NCBI RefSeq assembly: GCF_014839805.1
Contig: NC_051131.1
Coordinates: 6,436,913-6,500,912, forward strand
DNA length: 64,000 nt
Origin: Manduca sexta
Lineage: Eukaryota > Arthropoda > Insecta > Lepidoptera > Sphingidae
Direction of reading: 5' to 3'
Positions 49,323-58,423 of this stretch are shown piece after piece. A program made the position numbers and the translations under genes. Within the stretch, counting starts at the first letter, position 1. Every line of letters starts with the position of its first letter. Below the pieces are notes generated by a model. The model was not told the origin of the DNA, did not search any database, and was given only the letters and a program-made list of their open reading frames with translations.

Positions 49323-49770
49323 GAAGATTCAAGGATACCTAACGCAAAAACACAACTGATATATTTGGCTCACAGTACAACTATCGCGCTGTGATGTAAG
49401 TAACACCTCTGCCTACCCCTGAAAAGGGGAAAGGTGTTATGCTATATGTATAAGTATGTAAGAAGTACAGTCAACCAAACTCAATACAAAAACATAACTA
49501 AATACGTCACAGGAAAGCTAAATTCGCGATTCGATTTTCTTGGACGACATAATTATTTTGGTTTTTTTCATTTTAAAACCAAACTACCGAAGCGATGTTG
49601 AAAAAAAATTTATGGGACCAATCTGGAGAGAAATACTTACGAATAAAAAAATTTGCAAATCGGTTCATAAATGAGCCAGTTCTGAGGTAACAGACATACA
49701 AAAAAAAATATTCACGTCGAATTGATAACCTCTTCCTTTTTTTGAAGTCGGTTAAAAACCAATATTTTTT
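49085..49770. repeat. accgacttcaaaa repeat cluster with (TA)n microsatellite
   Basis: Two tandem pieces start 'ttaaaccgccttcaaaa' (about 49100 and 49220). A pure TA run follows at 49266-49319. At 49540-49765 there is a longer minus-oriented copy ('gcaaatcggttcataaatga', 'ttctgaggtaacagacatac', 'tttttgaagtcggttaaaaa'). Shared with 13870-14415. Confidence 0.6.
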
Positions 49771-50529
49771 ACATGTACCTACTTATATATAATCCAAGTT
49801 ACAATAGGTATCCAGTTAAATGTTAGATAATGTAAGTAGATTAATAATAAGTAATTCAGTCCAGCACATTAATCAGTAAAAGAAAAATATCCTTTCATAA
49901 AATGATTTTAAATATAGATATTGTCCCACAAACGCCCCTTGTTGGGGAATTAATAATTATAATTTTCTACAGAACGCACCCATTAAGTAATAAAATTTCA
50001 TTTGAAGCCATAACTACTATCTGCTATAAAAAAGCTCAGCGGAAGGTATTTCGGACACTAATTTACAAATTAAATTTTTAGGAAGTGATGAAAATACAAA
50101 TATTAAACATGTTATTTTGGGCGAGCTAAATTTCAATACTTATCCCTAAACTTAACTGCAGATCAAGTTGCATTGATAGTAAGGTATACCGTCCGTACGC
50201 GCCGGCAAAGATCCAAGGTAGGGAACGTTTCTCATCGCTTCATAGAATCCAAAGTTCCTTCCATAACATCCAGAGTTCTTCATCCGTGGATATCTTTCCG
50301 GGTTCCACTTTTTATTTCAAAAGACAAATGATGCAATCATTCCTATCTGAAACTTTGTGACTGAAGCTGGATGTGTCGTATGTGTTTTAAGTAGTTTTTT
50401 TTATATTCTTTTTATTGTAGATCTCAGTATTTTTTCAATGGTTTCGTTGTTTATGTGTGTTATCCTTAATTGATTTTTTTATTTGGATTTAATTTTGTTC
50501 AAATTCTTTTAATTTTATAGTTGTTATTC
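49771..50529. other. Intergenic DNA
   Basis: No coding seen. 50170-50330 is less AT-rich ('ccgtacgcgccggcaaagat') and may be part of the LINE whose tail follows at 50540. Confidence 0.4.
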
Positions 50530-50645
50530 TTATACAAATGCTGTTTCACACCTGTGATTAGTGAGTAGACTCATCCATATAGGTTGTAATTTAAATTAAG
50601 CATGTCCATTAACTGTTGGTGTGTCATTTAATAAATAAATAATAG
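50530..50645 (+). mobile_element. LINE 3' tail
   Basis: 'gtttcacacctgtgattagt', 'aactgttggtgtgtcattta' and an ATAAATAAATAA tail, parallel to 26900-27045. Confidence 0.55.
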
Positions 50646-50860
50646 CGTTTTGTATTTCAATTATGTATTTTAATTTCAAGTTATTCAAATACTGTCCCGC
50701 CCTAGCGATATTCCAAAATGTACTTATATACTTACTTTTGGAAATCGGGAGATTACCGATTTTCTAAAGAGAATATATAAGGTCCCACGAAGCAAGATGT
50801 ATAATCCATCCATACATACATATAGGAATCTATACACGCCACGATCATGACTTATTAACG

Positions 50861-51335
50861 TCTATTTTAATTAGCTCTTGCCCGCGGCTCCGAAGGCTCA
50901 AAAGTAATACATTTTCCCCGTTTTTGCAACATTTTCATTACTGCTCCGGTCCTATTGGTCATAGCGTGATGATATATAGCCTTATAGCCTTCCACGATGA
51001 AAGGGCTATGTAACACTAAATTTTTTTTCAGTCGAACAAGTAGTTTCTGAGATTAGCGCGTTCAAACTAACGAACTATTCAGCTTTAGGTATCTAAATAA
51101 TAGTGCTTATAGATAACACACAACAAAAAGTCTAACGCCACATAAGAATAGTAGGTAGTAACTAGTAGGCGCCCGGTATCGGTACATGATACCAGCAAAA
51201 AAATGAGATGCTGGAAATTCAAGGATAGAAAATCTCGTAAATGTTGAAAACGAACTGCGGATCCCTAAAATTTTATTAAGCTGGTATGTTTCTATTTTCT
51301 ACTAAGCGTTGCTCGTGGCTTCGCCTGTGTAAAAG
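50861..51335 (-). mobile_element. Helitron-like elements, minus orientation
   Basis: 50868-50902 'agctcttgcccgcggctccg' is the complement of the GC-rich 3' terminus. 'agccttccacgatgaaaggg', 'ctgagattagcgcgttcaaa' and 'ttcagcttta' follow to about 51115. A second short terminus, 'gctcgtggcttcgcctgtgt', lies at 51308-51330. The window start (1-80) is the distal part of another copy. Confidence 0.6.
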
Positions 51336-52273
51336 CCTTTCCCGCTACAATAATCCGTAAATCACTAGCGATTCATGGCGCCAATTTGGTCTATCTTTTT
51401 GCAAATTTTATACATATCATTCATATAATATTTATAAAAAGTTAGTACAGTCAGTGCTTTTTGTTTATTAGCATTGTTACAAAAGTAATAAGCGACCATT
51501 TTTTTTCATTTATTACAAGCACAATTTTTTAATAACATAAAATTACTTACCTACATATTATAGAGATCAAATTTTAAAATTTGTAAGCACATCTAATGCA
51601 CACACATTTTATACACCAAAAAAGCACATGAGGAACTATGCTCTACCGTAGGTAACTATCCTCTGTGTTAGGTATAATAATAAGTATATTTTTTTGCTCA
51701 TTTTCATTTACCGGCACAGCTCTATTTAAAAAGTGGATCATCTATACACCAACTTATGTTAAAATTCTCTTTTCACCAACTGATGCTCCACTTTTTAGCT
51801 CATAGATAGGGTAACTACCCTACCTATAAGCAAATGATCTCAGTCCTACCTATTACTAACATCTTCATGATTTTTCATATCTGTGCATTAAATAATTTTA
51901 AAATAATACAGATTTCTAAAAAAAAGTTTTGATTGCTTTATAAAACATAAACGTGATTGGCCGTCTTCGTGGGGATCCCCGTTGCTTTAAATCGTAATTT
52001 TGTATCATACTTCTGTAGTTAAAATATTTGTGTAATTTTACTTTATAACCTGGCAGTATGACCTATAACTTTAGCCACAAGTGTCAAATATGACATTTCA
52101 TTGACGTTTCATTGTAAACGTAAACGCAACAAAATACATAAACAATTCTTAAAAATTGTTATTATTGTTTACGATTATGACGATTAAAGGTCAATGCGGT
52201 AATTTTGCATAGGCGACCTTTTACTTTGCACATTTGATATTTTCCTAACGCTAAATTTGCAAATTATAAAGAA
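51336..52273. other. 5' flank of AKAP10
   Basis: AT-rich. 51715-51800 has an imperfect inverted pair around 'gtggatcatctatacaccaa' / 'gatgctccactttttagctc'. The promoter and 5' UTR of the gene should lie in about 52060-52273, which contains 'aaacgtaaacgcaac'. No clear TATA. Confidence 0.4.
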
Positions 52274-52298
52274 ATGATTAAGTTTTGGAAAAGTGCAG
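52274..52298 (+). CDS. AKAP10: AKAP10 exon 1
   Basis: ATG at 52274-52276, eight codons plus one base, donor 'GTGCAG|GTAAAC'. The 76-bp intron is short. MIKFWK...AKGKSG across the junction resembles the N-terminus of animal AKAP10 proteins. Confidence 0.8.
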
Positions 52299-54056
52299 GT
52301 AAACTTTAGTCATAATTTGTTTTCATTCAACTACTACGAGTATTATGCATTACTAAATTGGTAATTATTTTCAGCAAAGGGCAAATCAGGTTGTCCTGTG
52401 CGCCCTCCAGAATTAAATCCTCCTGTCAATACAGAAATAAGAAGTCTGGATGCACAATCAGTGGATGAAAATGGAGGTTTGTAATTTTGTCAATACGACT
52501 GTGATATCATCTAGGCCTAGATATTTTTTTTTATTTAATTCATTATTCTTTCAGAGACATTGAATATGTTTGAGAAGAAATCTAAATTGTCTTTAAGTTT
52601 ACATGACATACTTGTTGGAAAAAAGGCATTGAAATATTTTATCCAATTCATGCAGACCATTGGACAACAATTACTTGTCAGAGCTTGGCAAGACATGGAG
52701 AACTTCGAAACATTAGTAAAAAACAGTGGCACAAATAATGATATTAACAACCATTCACAATTAAACAGGACTCAGAGCTTTGATTTACACTGTAAATGTA
52801 AACCAGACAAACAAAACAATAGGGTCACAACCCAGAGTTTAAACTTGACACTAAATACTAATATGTATAATATAGATAATGCAAATAAGATAGTGGAATG
52901 TTCAACAAGTTCATGTGAAAATTTAGTTGATTGTGTAAACTCACAGGCTTACAGGTCTTGTGAAAATGTTAACAGAAGTGATTTATCAGAAGAATCAGTG
53001 AAATTATTTAAAAAATATGTTGCATTAGAAGCACCATGTCAGCTTGACTTACCAGATAGCATAAGGAAATTAGTTATATCAAATATATGTAATCCTGAGG
53101 GTCTGATTAGAGAAGATTGTTTTAAACCTGTTCAAGAAAAATTATATAGCCATATTCAGGATAATTATTTTAATGACTTTGTAGGCAGTCCTCTCTATAT
53201 TCAAGCACAAATTGACATACTAACCAGTGGATCTCTAAATCTCAAAGATATTTTATATAATGAGACAATACTGTTTTACTTTACTGAATATTTGGAGCAA
53301 GAATCTTGTAGAGTATTGTTGGAGTTTCTAATGGCTGTTATACATTTTAGAGATAATTCAATTAATGATAATGCATTAAATCCTGACCAAATGCAGGCGG
53401 ATGCTATTGTTATTTATGATAAGTATTTTTCCCTTCAAGCAACAAGTCCTATTAGTTTTCCAGCGGAGACTAGACTTCAAATAGAAAGTGAGATATGTAG
53501 AGAAGGGGGACCTCTTAATACATGTTTTGATATACCATTCCAATTTATCTTTAAAACATTAACACAATACGTTAAAACATTTCTAGAATCTGAGTTATAC
53601 TATAAGTATCTCTCAGAAATGATTCATTCAGTTGACCAAAGATGGTCTACAAATCAAAGGTCACAATCAGATTGTAGTAGTGAATATAGCATTAGCACAC
53701 AAAATACACTACTTGCAATGGGTGATCCTGTGTTTAGAAAAAAGAAAAGAAATCACTCTGTACCTGACATGACAATAGACTCTAATCAGCTTTATAATGC
53801 GGACTCATTGTGGCAAAGGCAAAGACACGATGGATTGAGCCTGGGACGAGTGAATAGCCTTGGAAGGTTTGAGTCTAAACTGGAGCCAGACCCAGACAGA
53901 AAGGAATCTATATTCAAAAAGATGGTAAGTCGCTTTGTGCCAACTAACACATCAAAAGTAGAGGAAGAAATGGCTTGGCAAGTTGCACATATGATAGTGA
54001 AAGATGTGACAGATTTAACCATGGCCCCACCGGACAATGACCATGATGATTTATAA
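52274..54056 (+). CDS. AKAP10: A-kinase anchor protein 10 (D-AKAP2)
   Basis: 542 aa from exons 52274-52298, 52375-52476 and 52555-54056. Seen: short N-terminus MIKFWKSA; a first RGS-type domain about 57-263 interrupted by roughly 95 polar residues; a second RGS domain about 271-396 ('LKDILYNETILFYFTEYLEQ', 'RVLLEFLMAVIHF', then 'IYDKYFSLQA'); a serine-rich linker; and near the C-terminus a PKA-anchoring amphipathic helix within 512-531 (EEEMAWQVAHMIVKDVTDL). The order RGS-RGS-AKB, the split first RGS and the helix sequence are those of AKAP10. Known role: tethers PKA regulatory subunits (RI and RII) at membranes and binds Rab GTPases through the RGS region. Vertebrate proteins end in a PDZ ligand; this one ends in DDL, so that is unclear. 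Convergent with GPR143. Confidence 0.93.
52375..52476 (+). CDS. AKAP10: AKAP10 exon 2
   Basis: Acceptor 'attttcag|CAAAGG', donor 'ATGGAG|GTTTGT'. Encodes AKGKSGCPVRPPELNPPVNT and a short acidic stretch. Phase 1 on both sides. The donor is a weak match (GTTTGT) but keeps the frame. Confidence 0.8.
52555..54056 (+). CDS. AKAP10: AKAP10 exon 3 (both RGS domains and AKB helix)
   Basis: Acceptor 'tctttcag|AGACAT' joins as GAG-ACA-TTG-AAT-ATG. The rest of the protein is in one 1.5 kb exon ending TAA at 54054-54056. The vertebrate gene splits this region into many exons. Confidence 0.93.
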
Positions 54057-54554
54057 ATTAAGTTAATAGCTTAACAGATATACACATATATTTTGTAAAT
54101 TAACCTATAGTTTAAATACAAGTTGAAAATAAGTTGAGTACTTTGCTTTAACCCATCTTCCTGGAGTGTGTTAAGTAAGTAAATCTCTACATAGAAGAGA
54201 ACTGTAAACTTGTAGCTAAGGTTGCTTAGGTTGGTGACCTGAAAATTGGAAGTTGTTCCAGAATTATAGTCTTAATCAAGACATGTAAACGTATTTATTG
54301 ATCGACTTCAAAAAAGAAGGAGGTTCTATATTTGACTATATGTCATTTTTTTAGATTCTGTACCTCTAAAAGATCTTTCATAGAATCACTTTTATGTTTA
54401 TGTACCAGTTTGTATATCAAGACCCTTTATCGCAGGAACCCATAGAGGTTTAGAGTTGAAAATATAAAGTCTCTGTCAGCTGTGAAAAAAGAAACTTATA
54501 AGTCAACGCGGTCAACAGATATGTGTTGCATCTAAGTGTTGCATAATATATTTT
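54057..54554. other. AKAP10 3' flank with repeat remnant
   Basis: 54295-54345 carries 'gatcgacttcaaaaaagaag' and 'gaggttct', the accgacttcaaaa family. I could not find a canonical AATAAA close to the stop. Confidence 0.45.
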
Positions 54555-54858
54555 ATATCCGCCCGGTTAGCGACCACCGCACACAAGCTGTTAATACCCG
54601 CCTTAATGGCCGACATAAGTGTATCGCGTTCCGGAATCAGCGTGTGTATATTCGGTTTTTACAGGCCGGCATCATTGTTTCGACGGCCAAGGGGTAATCA
54701 TCTCTCGTCAGGCGACAGTCTATCGGACCCCACTCCACTTATCATCGGGTGCAGTGGGGCCACTAATAGTGGCCCCACTGCACCCTATAGATTTTTCATA
54801 TGGGCATGGCATAGTGGCCCACTATGCCATGCCCATATGAAAAATCTATAGGGTACTT
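54555..54858. mobile_element. Repeat fragment ending in two consecutive perfect hairpins
   Basis: The left part ('gcgaccaccgcacacaagct', 'taatggccgacataagtg', 'atctctcgtcaggcgacagt') is a GC-richer lepidopteran repeat. Hairpin A has a 17-bp stem (gggtgcagtggggccac, loop taata) at about 54739-54787. Hairpin B has a stem of about 35 bp with almost no loop (ccctatagatttttcatatg ... complement) at about 54784-54853. Open frames on the plus strand are by-products. The class is uncertain; hairpin B may be two abutting inverted termini of a separate element. Confidence 0.6.
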
Positions 54859-56031
54859 CCCGCTGAGCTTGAATCATGAAATTTAGCAAGGAACAATGTC
54901 TAACAGCAAATGGAAAGGAAAACCTACAATCGTTAATATAAATTTAATAATAAGCAAATAAGGTAGTTTGTACGGAACCGGTCTGTGCGCGAGTCCTACT
55001 CGCACTTGTCCAGTTTTTTTTTTATTTATTTTCACCAATTTCCCCGTAAATTGTGAATGATTTTAAAAAAACTTTTTGCGTTGAAGTAAGTACGTAAGTA
55101 TAGTTTCGAATTGGTTGCATTTTAATTTCATTTGTATTTGTACTATTATAGTTTTGATTGGTATGGGACTCGAATCTCAAAATCTTAAAATTCGAAATCG
55201 CGGAAGGGCACTCCTCAAAATCCTACAGGCTTGAAATATTTATTTGTATTGTATTCTATAAACCCATTATTTCTGATCAAAAAGCAAAGAATAAAAACTT
55301 TTAACATAAGTAGGTGCCTATGTACCAACGTGAATAAAACCGCCTTCAAAAACCATAAAAAAAATAATAAGGCTAATATTATAGGAAAATTATACGGCCT
55401 TTAAATATAAAATGAAATCCGTAATTTAATTTTGATGGTGATGCCTAATGTAAATTGCTACCAAAGCAATTAATAAATTGCTACCAATGAAACTACTGAA
55501 ATTAAAGGAAAAGCAAACAAATTTTATATGTTTAAGATATGTCATGTTATTTTTGTGTCGGGAGGTGGTCGGATTATTAAAATTCTTCTTGTTGTTTAAT
55601 ACAAGACACATGATATTCGGTAGTCTAAGTGACATGAAGAAATTTAATTAACAGATAGCAGACATGTAAACATGTTGTTGCCATAAATTGTAGCATTACT
55701 TATGTTTAAAAAATACATACATAAACGTTATTAATTCAGCGATGAATTCAAAAACCTTGTGGGCATTCTATTAAAATAATCTTATTGAAAAATAGACGAT
55801 ATGAATACGAATTTGAGTTTCATAAAACTAAACTAGTTACTTTTAGGTCATAAACCGCCAAAGTAATAAAACAAACACAATACATAATAGTTAGGGTTCC
55901 TGTAGGTTCCTCATAGAAATAGATTTACGGGACATGCTATGGATCCATTGATCCAGAGATTTGCCTTTGAAAACTACCAGGCAAAGTACTAAGAATAAAT
56001 ATAAAATATAATTGTATATAAGAATAATATA
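54859..56031. other. Intergenic DNA between convergent AKAP10 and GPR143
   Basis: 55335-55352 has another 'aaccgccttcaaaaacc' fragment. Otherwise AT-rich and featureless. Confidence 0.5.
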
Positions 56032-56037
56032 TTTAAT
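56032..56037 (-). terminator. Possible GPR143 polyadenylation signal
   Basis: ATTAAA on the minus strand about 50 nt after the stop codon. No AATAAA is closer. Confidence 0.35.
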
Positions 56038-56086
56038 AAAAAAGGTACATTCAAAGGATACATTATAACATCGGGTAAATAAGTTA

Positions 56087-56296
56087 TTACAAAGTTGCAT
56101 AATTATTTATGCCAGTTGGTGTTGGTGATAGCTGCAGTCTTGGAGGCTCTGAACCTAACAAAGGTGATTGTTCATCATAAAAATGAAATTCTTTTTGATC
56201 TTCCTTGGTGTATGTAGTAATAAATCTATACCTTGTTGAATTCCATTTCCTATAAACTAAAGCATTAAGTAAAGCTTGCATAGGATTCATTAGGGC
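56087..56296 (-). CDS. GPR143: GPR143 exon 7
   Basis: Acceptor 'gtttcag|GCCCTA'. Encodes ALMNPMQALLNALVYRKW and the cytoplasmic tail to NNYATL and TAA at 56087-56089. Contains E327-QSP-LL332. Confidence 0.92.
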   Translation of the reverse strand, partial: ALMNPMQALLNALVYRKWNSTRYRFITTYTKEDQKEFHFYDEQSPLLGSEPPRLQLSPTPTGINNYATL

Positions 56297-58392
56297 CTGA
56301 AACAAAAATAAAATGCATTTCCTACATGAAAAACTTGCACAAAAGTAAAAAAAAATATACTGGATTTTTCGATACTGACCATTATGTACCAAATGCTAAT
56401 AATAACTTTTACTGGCATATTAAACCACATGGTCCATAACAATAAACCATTTATAAGATTTGGTAACCAGCACATGTAAAAAACCATGTTTATAAAGAAA
56501 AATTTCAGTCTTAATGCATCCACAACTCGCCTTTCCTTGCTTGTAAACTGGAAATACAAAATGGCAATATTATATGTACCTACATAAATAAAGTTTTTTT
56601 GACGTAACTTTGTACAGGTTACTGCCAAATACGTTAATTGTGGCGCATAGCTGTTATGGCCATACTAGGGCCTAAACCCTCTGAGAAGTAAAGGAGGCCG
56701 GTGCTCAGGAGCGGGACTGTATATAACTGAGCTGGTATTATCGCATTATCAAAATTGTTACCTGGGCGTGTGGTAGCGCAACTGCCATTTCTACATTTCT
56801 ACTAGAAAGAACGTACATACAAGGATTTACTATCATGACAATCCCGATTGGCACATATGTAGCGCAGTAGTTTGGTAGAATTTTGTACAGAGCACTGGTA
56901 ACCGATGGCAAGTTATGACACCTGAAATTTTAAATGATTTTTTGCATGTTACACATATTACGCACTCTTGACACAACTTGACTTTCACAATTTAGCTATT
57001 TTGACAATACATTTACATTTTTGTACACTACTATACATTAAAAAAGAATAGATAAATAGGTAGGTAGGTAGGAAGTATATTTATTATTATTTTAATTTTT
57101 TTACAATAAGTAATTATTAAAAACTGCGGGAAAGATATAAGTACCTACTTACATATCTATATAACAGTATTAGTACTTAATATACACAAAGAAACAACGT
57201 TTTGTTTTCTAATCACTAAGAAGGGAGGTGTACTAGGTACTTTAACAGCTGACTACAGATGAACCGATAGTCTTAATGCTTCTAAAAAAAGATTTGGTAT
57301 TGCAATTTTATTACTGTATATTTTTTGTATAAAAATGGTATGTTACTTCCTATTATGCTTATCTTATGTCATTGTAATTTAATTTTATATAAATTAAATG
57401 AATTTTTATACATGCTTTCTGACCCTGAAATAAATAAATAAATTAAAATATCTTTAAACATTATAGACAGTCTACTACAAATATCGTATTCGTTATTCCC
57501 ATGACTGTAGGAAGGTTAGGTCGGCAATTAAACGGCGACGCGTACTGGCGAATATGTCGTATAGATTACGTAAAGAAATAGAAAGTAAAAGATATGACAT
57601 ATTCGCGTAAACAATCACTAATCTTTAACATTATAGTAATTATTTCTCTGTGAATACAAATACTTAACTAAATTTACATTAGAAAGCTCTGATTATCTAA
57701 TACTTAACACATAAATTATAAGAATACTAACGTAGCATTTGGAATGTATAATATTGAAAGACCAATGCCTGTGGTGGCTACTGGCAATACCCAGGCAAAA
57801 GAATGGTATAAAATCGGGTGGGAGTCCCGTCTTTTGATAGTGAGCCAAGTGTCTATTGCGTAAAACAAAGTCCACAACCAAGTTGCTGTGTAGAAGTATT
57901 GTGTCCAAGCCTAAAAGAATTCAACATTTTTGTAGATCTAGGAGATAAGATAACGACAAATTTACTGGTTCAATGCAATTGGAACTTACAGATATAATAC
58001 TACAAAATAGGACACTGACGTCATCATCCGGCATAGGCATTATACTTTTATATCTTAACCATAATGATGAGCGTACCAAAACACCTGCAACAAATACATG
58101 ATGTTAGGAAAATATAAACCTTGTTACAGTCAATGGCCACGTTACCCAAAGGCTCCCTAGGCCCCGGCTAGCGGCCCAGTCCAGTTACTAGCATACACAT
58201 ATAGAAAATGAAGTTGTATCTTTTTTTAAAGCATTTCGATTTCTCCCATGTACAAGATCTGAGAGTCAAAACGATTCTCAAGAGCAAAACGCCGTGGCTA
58301 AAAAGTGAATTAAACAATGAGGGTAACATATTTAAAGGACTAACAAATACACTTTTTTATTTAATTTACTCATGCGCTTTTATCTAAGTATA

Positions 58393-58423
<31 letters not shown>

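Noticed and set aside
52535..52750. Minus-strand frame opposite AKAP10 exon 3
   Set aside because: Antisense shadow of a well-supported coding exon; the same applies to 53792-54037.
54606..54851. Two overlapping plus-strand frames of 73-81 codons
   Set aside because: They run through repeat and hairpin sequence; one contains the mirror image of the palindrome and no motif.
56290..56628. 112-codon continuous frame taken as a single exon
   Set aside because: The family alignment and splice consensus show that exon 6 ends at 56380 (ATAATG|GTCAGT) and resumes at 56296; the intervening 'VSIEKSSIFFFTFVQ' stretch is intronic.
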